A DNA stretch of 64,000 nucleotides, taken from the NCBI RefSeq assembly GCF_004519305.1, contig NZ_SOZA01000011.1, positions 1 through 64,000 on the forward strand. Reading direction: 5' to 3'. This document shows, in pieces, positions 20,197 to 28,365 of the stretch (position 1 is the first letter of the stretch; each line of letters opens with the position of its first letter). The DNA comes from Pseudomonas sp. RIT623 (GTDB lineage Bacteria > Pseudomonadota > Gammaproteobacteria > Pseudomonadales > Pseudomonadaceae). The notes beneath the pieces are model-generated. The model had not been told where the DNA came from. It was given only the letters and a program-made list of their open reading frames with translations, and did not search any database. Both the position numbers and the translations under genes were made by a program.

Positions 20197-20682
20197 TCAG
20201 ATCCTGGGTGGTCCGGGGTAGCCGCAGGCCGCCCAGGCTTCGGGGCGCTCGTACCAGGCCATCAACAGCAATTGCAGTAACGACGCATGTCCCTGGCGCA
20301 GCAGGCCCAGGGAACTGTCGCGCCAGCGTTGCAGAAACGCCTCGACCTGCGTGGCGTCAGCGTTTGCCCAACTGCCCCAGACCCCGGTCAACGGCCCGCG
20401 GGTCAGGGGTAGGCTCAGCACATCGAACAATTGCCGGCTGAGTTTGAGCATGGCTGGCGACAGTGCTGCCAGTTTGTGGTCGAGGCTATGCAGTACCAGC
20501 TCTGGGGTCGCCTGGGTGCCGGCCAGCACCACCGGGATCAACGCCCGCAGCAGCGCCAGGTCGTCCTCGCGCAGCGTGTGGTAGCCGGACGAGGGCGTCT
20601 GCTGGCTGCAACCGACCAGGCTGGTGGCGCCCAGGACCAGCGTGGCCCCCATGCCGAAGCGCAGCAACTGGCGGCGTTGCAT
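20197..20682 (-). CDS. Tat-exported lipoprotein, small subunit of the GMC dehydrogenase
   Basis: This 161-residue protein begins MQRRQLLRFGMGATLVLG and has a lipobox LVGC at about residues 22-25, combining a twin-arginine export signal with a lipid-anchor site. The rest resembles the gluconate 2-dehydrogenase subunit 3 type of small helical partner. Its ATG overlaps the calB stop (TGATG). It likely binds the signal-less GMC protein, carries it folded through the Tat pore and anchors it to the membrane, as in membrane-bound gluconate and fructose dehydrogenases; that is inferred. Confidence 0.75.
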   Translation of the reverse strand: MQRRQLLRFGMGATLVLGATSLVGCSQQTPSSGYHTLREDDLALLRALIPVVLAGTQATPELVLHSLDHKLAALSPAMLKLSRQLFDVLSLPLTRGPLTGVWGSWANADATQVEAFLQRWRDSSLGLLRQGHASLLQLLLMAWYERPEAWAACGYPGPPRI

Positions 20683-22112
20683 CAGCGGATGAACAGCTTG
20701 TAGACCAGGCGTTGCAAGGCCTTGCCATAGGGCGGGTAGATCAGCCGAGCCGCATTGATGCGCTGCTTGGCCAGCACCGCCTTGGCCTTGCTGAAGGTCA
20801 GGAAACCCTCGTGGCCGTGATAGTGGCCCATGCCCGACGGGCCGATACCGCCGAACGGCAGGTCATCCTGGGCCACGTGCAACAGGGTGTCGTTGAGGCA
20901 CACCCCGCCGGAGTGGGTGTCGCGCAGCACCCGCGCCTGTTCGCCGCGGTCGTAGCCGAAGTAGTACAGGGCCAGCGGGCGCGGGCGCTGGTTGATGTAG
21001 GCCAGCGCGTCGTCGAGGCTGTCGTAGGGCACCAGTGGCAGCAACGGGCCGAAGATTTCCTCGTGCATCACCTGCATGGTGTCGTCCACCCCCAGCAGCA
21101 GGTGCGGCGGCAGGCAGCGACCTTGACGCTGCTCTTCGGGGTACAGGTCGAGCACCTGGGCGCCGCGTTCGCGGGCGTCGCTCAGCAGGTGTTCCAGGCG
21201 TTGCAACTGGCGTGGGTTGATGATCGCGGTGTAGTCGGGGTTGTCGGTCAGGCGCGGGAACTGCCGACGCACGGCGCGTTGGTAGGCGTCGGCGAAGGCG
21301 CCGAGGCGATTGCGCGGCACCAGTACGTAGTCGGGCGCGACGCAGGTCTGGCCGGCGTTGAGGTTCTTGCCGAAGGCGATGCGCTCGGCGGCGGTGTCCA
21401 GCGGCACATCCGCGGAGACGATGGCTGGCGACTTGCCACCCAGCTCGAGGGTTACCGGGGTGAGGTTGTGCGCGGCAGCCTGCATGACATGGCGGCCGAC
21501 GCCGGTGGCGCCGGTGAACAGCAGGTGGTCGAAGGGCAGGCGGGAGAAGGCCTGGCCCACCTCTACCTCGCCCAGCACCACACTGACCAGGTCGGCGGGG
21601 AACACCCGTTCGAGCAGGTCCTTGAGCAGCAGGCCGGTGGCGGGGGTGGCCTCGCTGAGCTTGAGCATCACCCGGTTGCCGGCGGCCAGGGCGCCGGTCA
21701 GCGGGCCGATGGCGAGGAACAACGGATAGTTCCACGGCACGATTACCCCCACCACCCCCAGCGGCTGGTACAGCACCTTGGCGCTGGCCGGCTGGAACGC
21801 CAGGCCCGCGCGCCGGCGCGAGGGCCGCATCCAGCGCTGCAGGTGTCGCTCGGCATGGCGCAGGCCCTGTACCGAGGGCAGCAGCTCGGCGATCAGGGTC
21901 TCGTCGCGGCTGCGGCCGGAGAAGTCACTGTCGATGGCGGCGACCAAGGCGTCCTGTTCTTTCACCAACGCTTCGCGCAGGCTCTTGAGCCACTGCCGGC
22001 GTTGCGCGGCCGGGGGCATGGAGTTGCCGGCGAATGCCTGGCGCTGGGCGGCGAACATCGTCTCCAGGGCGAGGTCGGATGTAACAGGAGGCGGGGTGGT
22101 GATCGAGGTCAT
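20682..22112 (-). CDS. calB: Coniferyl aldehyde dehydrogenase
   Basis: This 476-residue NAD(P)-dependent cytosolic enzyme oxidises an aldehyde to the acid. Catalytic Glu lies in LELGGKSPAI and catalytic Cys in NAGQTCVAPDY; NYPLFLAIGP is the Rossmann approach, and EEIFGPLLP is conserved. Sequence and length resemble CalB of Pseudomonas, which acts on coniferyl aldehyde. The small subunit and the GMC oxidoreductase follow in one operon, so alcohol and aldehyde oxidation are encoded together. A TetR gene is divergent. The natural substrate may be any hydrophobic aldehyde. Confidence 0.88.
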   Translation of the reverse strand: MTSITTPPPVTSDLALETMFAAQRQAFAGNSMPPAAQRRQWLKSLREALVKEQDALVAAIDSDFSGRSRDETLIAELLPSVQGLRHAERHLQRWMRPSRRRAGLAFQPASAKVLYQPLGVVGVIVPWNYPLFLAIGPLTGALAAGNRVMLKLSEATPATGLLLKDLLERVFPADLVSVVLGEVEVGQAFSRLPFDHLLFTGATGVGRHVMQAAAHNLTPVTLELGGKSPAIVSADVPLDTAAERIAFGKNLNAGQTCVAPDYVLVPRNRLGAFADAYQRAVRRQFPRLTDNPDYTAIINPRQLQRLEHLLSDARERGAQVLDLYPEEQRQGRCLPPHLLLGVDDTMQVMHEEIFGPLLPLVPYDSLDDALAYINQRPRPLALYYFGYDRGEQARVLRDTHSGGVCLNDTLLHVAQDDLPFGGIGPSGMGHYHGHEGFLTFSKAKAVLAKQRINAARLIYPPYGKALQRLVYKLFIR

Positions 22113-22140
22113 GGCGCGGGCACCCGTGGTTGGTCGTTAA

Positions 22141-22156
22141 TAGAGCCTATACTCTA
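22141..22156. promoter_or_regulatory. Dyad in the calB-tetR intergenic region
   Basis: TAGAG and CTCTA are 5-base arms around CCTATA, located about 29 bases before calB in the 172-base divergent region. It is a possible operator for the adjacent TetR protein; the arms are short and chance is not excluded. Confidence 0.28.
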
Positions 22157-22284
22157 ATTCTTTCCACGGTGAGTGGTTGTTCTGCCAGATCAGCGGACAT
22201 TTGCGCAGTTCGGCCCTGACGGCACCGGTCAATAGTCCGTAAGATGGCCCTTCATCAGAGAACGCCCGGAGACTGGAGCTGAGC

Positions 22285-22950
22285 ATGGCCCCGCGCATGA
22301 AGACCCGAGAGCGCATCGTGCAGAACAGCCTGGAGCTGTTCAACCAGCAGGGCGAGCGCAGTGTCAGTACCAACCACATTGCCGCGCACATGGAAATCTC
22401 GCCCGGCAACCTGTACTACCACTTCCCCAACAAGCAGGCGATCATCGCCCTGTTGTTCAGCCAGTACGAAGAGCTGGTCGACAGCTTCCTGCGCCCGCCC
22501 CAGGGCCGTGTCGCCACCGTCGAGGACAAGCGCTTCTATCTCAAGGCGCTGCTGGCGGCGATGTGGAACTACCGCTTCCTGCACCGCGACCTCGAGCACC
22601 TGCTCGACAGCGACCCGGAGCTGGCCGCCCGCTACCGGCGCTTCTCGCGGCGTTGCCTGCAACAAGGCCAGGCGATCTACCGCGGCTTCGTCGAAGCCGG
22701 GATCCTGGCCATGGATGGCGCACAGATAGAATCGCTGACCATCAATGCCTGGATCGTGCTGACCTCCTGGGTGCGTTTTCTCAGCACTACCCGCGAGCAT
22801 AGCGCGCACCTGGGTGAAGAAGCGTTCATGCGCGGCGTCTACCAGGTACTGGTGCTGGAGCTGGGCTTCGTCACCCCGGCCGCGCGCAGTGCCGTGGACA
22901 CCCTCTGCGAAGAATTCCATGTACCTTTCAACCAGGCCCTGGAGCACTGA
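22285..22950 (+). CDS. TetR/AcrR family transcriptional regulator
   Basis: This 221-residue repressor has an N-terminal helix-turn-helix (about residues 10-55): TRERIVQNSLELFNQQGE, then NHIAAHMEISPGNLYYHFPN, the classic TetR recognition helix. The C-terminal ligand-binding part is alpha-helical with the unusual stretch FLHRDLEHLL. It is divergent from calB and so the likely controller of the calB-GMC operon in response to an alcohol, aldehyde or fatty compound; this is inferred from position only. RBS GGAG lies shortly before the ATG. Confidence 0.9.
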   Translation: MAPRMKTRERIVQNSLELFNQQGERSVSTNHIAAHMEISPGNLYYHFPNKQAIIALLFSQYEELVDSFLRPPQGRVATVEDKRFYLKALLAAMWNYRFLHRDLEHLLDSDPELAARYRRFSRRCLQQGQAIYRGFVEAGILAMDGAQIESLTINAWIVLTSWVRFLSTTREHSAHLGEEAFMRGVYQVLVLELGFVTPAARSAVDTLCEEFHVPFNQALEH

Positions 22951-22985
22951 GCCAAGGCCTTCGAGTCACTTGTCAGGAGATTGTC

Positions 22986-23840
22986 ATGCCCTTTGCGCAA
23001 CTGATCACCCCGCAACAACTGGCCGAACGCCTGGACGCCCCCGGCCTGGTGATCCTCGACTGTCGCTTTGCTCTGGAAGATGTCGACTACGGTCAACGCA
23101 GCTATGCCGAGGGACATATCGCCGGCGCGCATTTTGCCGACCTGGAGCGTGACCTGAGCGGGCTGGTGGTCAAGGGCCGCACCGGGCGACATCCGCTGCC
23201 AGACCCGCAGCGGCTGGTCGAGCGCCTGCGCGAGTGGGGTGTGGACAATGACAGCCAGGTGGTGCTCTACGACGATGGCCCGGGTGCTTATGCCGCCCGT
23301 GCCTGGTGGCTGTTGGCCTGGCTGGGCAAGCGCAGCGCGGTGTTCATCCTCGATGGCGGCCTCAAGGCCTGGCATGCCGCGCATTTGCCGCTAAGCCTGG
23401 ACCCGCCGCCACGGCGCGAGGGCACGTTCAGCGGTGAGCCGGACATGAAGCTGCTGATCGACGCCAAGCACTTGGCCGAGCGCCTGGGCGAGCCGGACTT
23501 GACCCTGATCGATGCTCGCGCGTTGCCGCGTTTCCGTGGTGAAGTCGAGCCGATCGACCCGGTGGCCGGGCATATTCCGGGGGCCCAGTGCGCGGCGTTT
23601 ACCGACAACCTCGATGCCGATGGGCGATTCCTGCCGGCCGTGCAGCTCAAGCAGCGTTTTGCCGAGAAACTGGGCGATCGCTCGCCAGCGCAGTTGGTGG
23701 CCTATTGCGGCTCGGGCGTGACTGCTTGCCACAACCTGTTCGCCCTGGCGCTGGCGGGCTATCCGTTGGGACGTTTGTATGCAGGTTCCTGGAGCGAGTG
23801 GATCAATGATTCGCAACACCCCGTGGCGACCGGCGACTGA
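22986..23840 (+). CDS. sseA: 3-mercaptopyruvate/thiosulfate sulfurtransferase (two rhodanese domains)
   Basis: This 284-residue protein has two rhodanese domains: an inactive N-terminal one (about 1-130) and a catalytic one (about 150-284). The active-site loop is CGSGVT with Cys241, the pattern preferred by 3-mercaptopyruvate sulfurtransferases over plain thiosulfate rhodanese. RFRGEVEPIDPVAGHIPGA is the second CH2-type motif. RBS AGGAG precedes the ATG at 22986. It follows the tetR gene by 35 bases and may share a transcript, without an obvious tie to it. Confidence 0.88.
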   Translation: MPFAQLITPQQLAERLDAPGLVILDCRFALEDVDYGQRSYAEGHIAGAHFADLERDLSGLVVKGRTGRHPLPDPQRLVERLREWGVDNDSQVVLYDDGPGAYAARAWWLLAWLGKRSAVFILDGGLKAWHAAHLPLSLDPPPRREGTFSGEPDMKLLIDAKHLAERLGEPDLTLIDARALPRFRGEVEPIDPVAGHIPGAQCAAFTDNLDADGRFLPAVQLKQRFAEKLGDRSPAQLVAYCGSGVTACHNLFALALAGYPLGRLYAGSWSEWINDSQHPVATGD

Positions 23841-23846
23841 CCTGGA

Positions 23847-23927
23847 CCTGTAGGAGCCAGCCTTGCTGGCGATGCAAGGCGCAGCCTTGCCAGAAGGCCC
23901 ATTCGTCAGCAAGGCTGGCTCCTACAG
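23847..23927. repeat. REP inverted pair
   Basis: CCTGTAGGAGCCAGCCTTGC (23847) and GCAAGGCTGGCTCCTACAG (to 23927) face each other across about 30 bases, in the gap between convergent sulfurtransferase and YheT-type genes. Confidence 0.85.
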
Positions 23928-23929
23928 AG

Positions 23930-24922
23930 TCACCGCCCCTGCAGCAGCCATTGTGGAATCCGTCGCTCCAGGTAATACCCCGGATTGCGCAGGCTGCCGT
24001 CCACGAACCCAACGTGGCCACCCCGGCTGTGCAGCTCGAACTGTGTCCCTGTGGCCAGCTCATTGGCATTGGGCAGGCTGTGGCCGAACACGAATGGATC
24101 GTCGCTGGCGTGGATGATCAGCGTCGGCGTGCGGTTTTCGCCCAGGTAATAGCGGCTGGAGGCCCGCCGATAGTAATCGTGGGCGTCGTTGAAACCATTG
24201 AGCGGCGCAGTGACCCGCCCGTCGAAATCCCAGAACGTGCGCAGGTTGCGCAGCGAGCCGAGGCGCTCGAGGGCGGCCAGCCCTTCGTGGTGGCCCTGGT
24301 CGCGAAAAAGCCGCTGCTTGTTGTGCACGTAGCCGCGCATCTCGCGCATGAAATGCGCCTGGTAGACCTTCGAGAAACCCTGGCCGATACGGTCGGCGCA
24401 CTGGTCCAGGCGAAACGGCACCGACACGGCCACCGCCGCCTCCAGCAAGCTGGCCGAGCCACTTTCCCCCAGGTACTTGAGCAGCACATTGCCGCCCAGC
24501 GAATAACCCACTGCATACAGCGGTGCCAGCGGGCGCTGGGCGCGCAGGTGGCGGAGGGTCTCGGCCAGGTCTTCGCTGGCGCCGGAGTGGTAGCTGCGCG
24601 GCAGCAGGTTGGGCTCGCCCGAGCAACCGCGCCAGTTCAGCGCGACGCTGGCCCAGCCGTGCGCCTGCAGGGCTTGCTGCAGGCCTTTGACATAGGGCGA
24701 GTGGGATGAGCCGGTCAGGCCGTGCAGTACCAGCACCAGCGGTGCCTCAGGCCGGTGCGGGCCGTGCCAGTCGAGGTCGAGGAAGTCGCCGTCGGCCAGC
24801 CACAGGCGCTCGCGCTGGCGCGAAAGGTCGGGGAGTTTGCGCCACAGTGGCCCCCACAAGGTTTGCAGGTGGGGGTTGGACAGGCCGGTGGCCGGGCAGA
24901 AGGTGGCGCTGAGGCTGGGCAT
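23930..24922 (-). CDS. Alpha/beta hydrolase of the YheT family
   Basis: This 330-residue hydrolase resembles the YheT/UPF0017 group. The oxyanion strand LVLVLHGLTGSS, nucleophile elbow GYSLGGNVLLKYLGE, acid in HASDDPFV and catalytic His in RGGHVGFVD give a complete Ser-Asp-His triad. No signal peptide is seen. The family has no settled substrate in bacteria; esterase activity is likely. It stands alone with 60 bases to the next gene. Confidence 0.85.
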   Translation of the reverse strand: MPSLSATFCPATGLSNPHLQTLWGPLWRKLPDLSRQRERLWLADGDFLDLDWHGPHRPEAPLVLVLHGLTGSSHSPYVKGLQQALQAHGWASVALNWRGCSGEPNLLPRSYHSGASEDLAETLRHLRAQRPLAPLYAVGYSLGGNVLLKYLGESGSASLLEAAVAVSVPFRLDQCADRIGQGFSKVYQAHFMREMRGYVHNKQRLFRDQGHHEGLAALERLGSLRNLRTFWDFDGRVTAPLNGFNDAHDYYRRASSRYYLGENRTPTLIIHASDDPFVFGHSLPNANELATGTQFELHSRGGHVGFVDGSLRNPGYYLERRIPQWLLQGR

Positions 24923-24982
24923 GCTGGGGGGCTCGTGTTGTGCCCGCCTAGAGTGCCATGAAACAGCGCCACTGTACCTGCG

Positions 24983-26365
24983 CTATTGGTCGGTTGTCGT
25001 CGGTGCTGGCAACGGCTGCTGATCCAGCGATGGTCCTGCGCTCACCGCGACGATGGCATCGAGGTCCAGCAACTGCAGGGCCTGGCGCACATCATCCACG
25101 GTGAGGCTCAGCAACCGGTCGACGTAAGTGGATAGATGGTCGTCCGGCAAGTCCTGCTGGCCCATTTTTGCCAAAAGCCGACTGAGTGTCTGGTTGCGGG
25201 CGACTTCACGCAGGCGCGTGCCGGCCAGTTGCCGGCGGGCCAGGTCCAGTTCGGGAAGGGTCGGGCCTTGAGTGATGAACTGGCTGAGCACCTCGCTCAC
25301 CAGATCCTGGGAGGCATCGTTGTAGCGCGCGTCGATCTCCCACTCGATGACCAGTATCGTCGCTGCTTGCAGCGGTATCAGGGTCGATCGCACATCGTAG
25401 GTCAGGCCACGCTGCTGTCGCAGTGTGCGCATCAGTCGTGATTCCATGCCCACGCCCAGTACCTGGTTGGCCATCACCATGGCCAGATACGTCTGCGTAC
25501 CGGCTCGCAGCGGGTGGCGTAGGGGGACGGCCAGCAGCGCCGTGTCGCTGGCGCCCGCTTGTTCCACATGGATGATTTCCGCTACCGGGGCCGGCACGGG
25601 GGGCGTATCGATAGCTGTCCAGCCCTGTGGCAGCGCCTGGCAGATGCGTTCAGCCAGGGTTTCGGCCTGTGCCCGGGACAAGTCACCCACCAGCGATATC
25701 TGCAGGTTGCTCGCCGAGTAAGCGCGTTGGTGGAAGGTCTTGACGGCGTCGACGTTGATGGACGCTATGCCTGCTTGGGTGGCGCTCAAGGCATGGGCAT
25801 AGGCATGGCCCTTGAACAACTGCCGAAAGGCTTCGTCGCGAATGCGTGATCGCGCTGAAGCGTCTGTCGCGGCTTGTGCTGCCAGCACCTGGCGTTTGAT
25901 GCGGGCCACGGCGGCGTCGCTCAATGCAGGTTGCGCGACCATGCCGATCAACAAGTCGACCGCCGGTTCCAGTACGGCGCTGTCGGACAGGCTGCGCAGG
26001 CTCACGCTGGCATGCTCTGCGCGCAGGCGCTTGTCGATGGTAACCCCCAGGCTTTCCAGGCGCTCGTTGAATTGATTGGCAGTCAGGGCCTGGGTGCCTT
26101 CGTCCAGGGTGTACAGCGTCAAGGCGGACAGGCCTGGTGAATCGCCATCCAGCGCGCGGCCAGCCTTGAACTCGAGCACAAGGTCGACCAGGGCAAGCTG
26201 GTGGCTCGGCACGAATCGAACCGAGGTCCCACTCTGGGTGTGCCAATGCTGTACGGGCTTGCTGATCGGCTCGAGCTGGTTCAGGTCCAGATCCCGGGTC
26301 GAGCTGAATTGTTCCGGGATGATGCCGGTGGTTTGCGTTGATTCGCTTCGGATGATGTCATTCAT
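24983..26365 (-). CDS. M16 peptidase family, non-catalytic partner (second, unexported pair)
   Basis: This 460-residue M16 (insulinase/pitrilysin fold) protein lacks the zinc-binding HxxEH motif in its first domain, so it is the partner subunit of a two-chain protease. The second domain carries the RGLTYDVRS segment, whose Arg/Tyr complete the active site of the catalytic chain. No signal peptide or membrane segment is seen. The C-terminus QQPLPAPTTTDQ resembles the C-terminus of the neighbouring exported partner (28365-29858). Its ATG overlaps the catalytic gene's stop by 8 bases (ATGAATGA). Closest relation appears to be the adjacent pair, not PqqF or pitrilysin. Confidence 0.85.
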   Translation of the reverse strand: MNDIIRSESTQTTGIIPEQFSSTRDLDLNQLEPISKPVQHWHTQSGTSVRFVPSHQLALVDLVLEFKAGRALDGDSPGLSALTLYTLDEGTQALTANQFNERLESLGVTIDKRLRAEHASVSLRSLSDSAVLEPAVDLLIGMVAQPALSDAAVARIKRQVLAAQAATDASARSRIRDEAFRQLFKGHAYAHALSATQAGIASINVDAVKTFHQRAYSASNLQISLVGDLSRAQAETLAERICQALPQGWTAIDTPPVPAPVAEIIHVEQAGASDTALLAVPLRHPLRAGTQTYLAMVMANQVLGVGMESRLMRTLRQQRGLTYDVRSTLIPLQAATILVIEWEIDARYNDASQDLVSEVLSQFITQGPTLPELDLARRQLAGTRLREVARNQTLSRLLAKMGQQDLPDDHLSTYVDRLLSLTVDDVRQALQLLDLDAIVAVSAGPSLDQQPLPAPTTTDQ

Positions 26366-27665
26366 CGGCGTGCTGCTCCTTGCGTTGCAGGTATGTAATG
26401 GTCATGCGTTCGCGTGTCAGCCAGGCTTGGGCCGCCTCCTGCACCTGGGCGGCGCTTACCTGGCTGATAAGCCGTGTTTCCTGGTCCAGCAGGTGCGGGT
26501 CCTGCCCGCCGACATAGGCTTGGCCAATGGCTGTGGCTTGCTGATCGATGTCGTCTCGACTGAAGGTCAGTTCGGCCAGCAGGCGAACCTTGGCTCGTTT
26601 GAGCTCTTGTGCCGTCGGCGGGGTCGTGCGCAGCAGGTCTATCTGTTCCAGTACGCGCTCGGCTGCGGCGTGCACGGTGGTTTTGGCTGAGGTGTAGGCG
26701 GCGAGGGTCCATAAATCGTCACCGCGGCTCAGATGGGTGTAATCGGAGCGCACCCCCAGTAACAGCTCCTCGGTGGTTACCAACTGGCGGGCCAGCCGGG
26801 AGCTGGTGCCTTGGGTCAGGATGTGGCAGATCAGGCGCAGTGCATGGGGCTGTGCAGGGAGGATGGCGGTTGCCAGGCTGGGTGCATTGAAGCTGATCAG
26901 CACACCATCGCGCAGGCCCGGCAGCGTCAGGGTCTGTTCGCGACGATGCAGCTCGGTGGCGGCACGGGGGATCGTGCGGGGCGGTAACGGTTGCGCTGCG
27001 ATGTCGTTGAAATGGCGCGTCACCATGGTTTTCAACTGCGCCAAGGTCATATCGGCGACCACCACCAATGCCGCGTTGTTGGGGCGGTACCATTGCCGGT
27101 GCCAGTCACGCATGGCTCGGCTGGTCATCCGCTCAAGGTCCTTGCGATGTCCGATCACCGGCGTCGCGTAAGCACTGCCCGTGTGGGCAAGGGCATTGTG
27201 CTGTTCGTATGCCAGGCCGAGTGGCATGTTATCGACCTGCGCGCGGCGTTCGGCCATGACCACTGCGAGTTCACGGTCGAAAGGTGACTCGCCCAGCGTT
27301 GCACTCGCCATTGCGTCAGCCATTGCTTCCAGGGCGATTTCGATGCGCGAAACGGGCAAGGTCATGTAGAAGCAGGTTGCATCGTGGGTGGTAAAGGCAT
27401 TCGCAGCGCCGCCCAGATGCTCGATCAGGCGTGAGTACTGGCCGGGTGCGAGTTTGCTGCTGCCCTCGAACATCATGTGTTCCAGCAGATGGGAAAGCCC
27501 GGACTGGCCCGTGGGTTCCAGGCTGGCACCTACCTGGTACCACAACTGCGCGCAGGCCAGCGCAGTGCGACGGTCTACGCGCAGGTAGACCTTGAGGCCG
27601 TTGTCGAGGGTGAAGTGTTGCAGTGTCGGGGCTGTGGTAGCGCCCGTAGGGGAAAGTGATGGCAT
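26358..27665 (-). CDS. M16 zinc peptidase, catalytic subunit (second, unexported pair)
   Basis: This 435-residue metallopeptidase binds zinc through HLLEH (about residues 60-64) and a distal Glu in VVMAERR some 75 residues later. The stretch GLSHLLEHMMFEGSS is nearly the same as in the exported catalytic paralogue. It starts MPSLSPTGAT with no signal peptide, so it should stay in the cytosol unless exported by an unusual route. The partner gene overlaps its end. The natural substrate is unknown; M16 pairs elsewhere process peptides such as RiPP precursors or degrade signal peptides. The AAGGAG ribosome site and ATG lie within a predicted hairpin (27661-27711). Confidence 0.88.
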   Translation of the reverse strand: MPSLSPTGATTAPTLQHFTLDNGLKVYLRVDRRTALACAQLWYQVGASLEPTGQSGLSHLLEHMMFEGSSKLAPGQYSRLIEHLGGAANAFTTHDATCFYMTLPVSRIEIALEAMADAMASATLGESPFDRELAVVMAERRAQVDNMPLGLAYEQHNALAHTGSAYATPVIGHRKDLERMTSRAMRDWHRQWYRPNNAALVVVADMTLAQLKTMVTRHFNDIAAQPLPPRTIPRAATELHRREQTLTLPGLRDGVLISFNAPSLATAILPAQPHALRLICHILTQGTSSRLARQLVTTEELLLGVRSDYTHLSRGDDLWTLAAYTSAKTTVHAAAERVLEQIDLLRTTPPTAQELKRAKVRLLAELTFSRDDIDQQATAIGQAYVGGQDPHLLDQETRLISQVSAAQVQEAAQAWLTRERMTITYLQRKEQHADE

Positions 27666-27711
27666 GACAGGGTGGCTCCTTGACGGCGGTATGCCGGAGC
27701 AGTGTCATGCC
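27661..27711 (-). promoter_or_regulatory. Leader hairpin covering the ribosome site and start codon of the M16 gene
   Basis: On the minus strand GGCATGACA (27711-27703) pairs with TGTCATGCC (27669-27661), nine perfect pairs that include the start codon at 27665. Inside, GCTCC (27700-27696) pairs with GGAGC (27679-27675), the Shine-Dalgarno site. This arrangement could close translation until opened by temperature, a protein or another RNA. It is drawn by eye, without an energy calculation. Confidence 0.5.
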
Positions 27712-27762
27712 AGTGAGGTGCCCGCCTGCGTTACATAGTGCTGCAGGCGGGGCGCCGGTGTT

Positions 27763-28365
27763 TCAACCGCGTTGCCACAACGCGTAGTGCACCTGCCCGG
27801 TCTTTTTCTCGCGGTGCAGGCGCCAGTTGCCCGGTATCGGCAGCGAGGAGGGCACGGCTTCGCTTTCGGTGTAGATCCACGCCTGCTCGCGCAGCCACTG
27901 GCCTTGTTCCAGCAGGTTGCAGGTGTTGGCCAGCAGGTCCTGGTGGAACGGCGGGTCGAGGAACACCACGTCGAATTGCTGCTTGGCCAGGCCTTGCAGG
28001 TAGCGCAGGGCGTCGGTCTGCAGGATCTGCCCGCGCGGGCAGCGCAACACTTCGAGGTTGTCCTTGAGGTTGGTGATGGCCGCGGGGTTGCTGTCCAGCG
28101 CCACGGCATCCTTCGCGCCACGGGATAGCGCTTCGAGCACCAGCGCGCCGCTGCCGGTGAAGGCATCGAGCACCAGGGCGCCCTCGATGTAGGGCGCTAG
28201 CCAGTTGAACAGGGTTTCGCGCACGCGATCAGGGGTCGGGCGCAGGCCTTCGCCTTCCGGCACGGCCAGGCGCCGGCTGCGCCATTCTCCGGCGATGATG
28301 CGCAACTGGCCGGGGCCCTTGCTGGCGCCTGGGGCCGGGCGCGCGGGAGTGTTGGGTCTTGCCAT
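27763..28365 (-). CDS. rsmD: 16S rRNA (guanine-966-N2)-methyltransferase RsmD
   Basis: This 200-residue S-adenosylmethionine-dependent enzyme methylates G966 of 16S rRNA. RIIAGEWRSRRLAV and RPTPDRVRETLFNWL are typical of the N-terminal part; LDAFTGSGALVLEA is the SAM-binding motif I and VFLDPPFHQD the catalytic DPPF. Its ATG overlaps the stop of the upstream M16 gene (TAATG), so it is translated after the exported protease pair. It separates the two M16 pairs. Confidence 0.96.
   Translation of the reverse strand: MARPNTPARPAPGASKGPGQLRIIAGEWRSRRLAVPEGEGLRPTPDRVRETLFNWLAPYIEGALVLDAFTGSGALVLEALSRGAKDAVALDSNPAAITNLKDNLEVLRCPRGQILQTDALRYLQGLAKQQFDVVFLDPPFHQDLLANTCNLLEQGQWLREQAWIYTESEAVPSSLPIPGNWRLHREKKTGQVHYALWQRG

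Noticed and set aside
20463..22157. A 564-codon plus-strand frame opposite calB
   Set aside because: It is the mirror frame of a clear aldehyde dehydrogenase gene and has no family motif.
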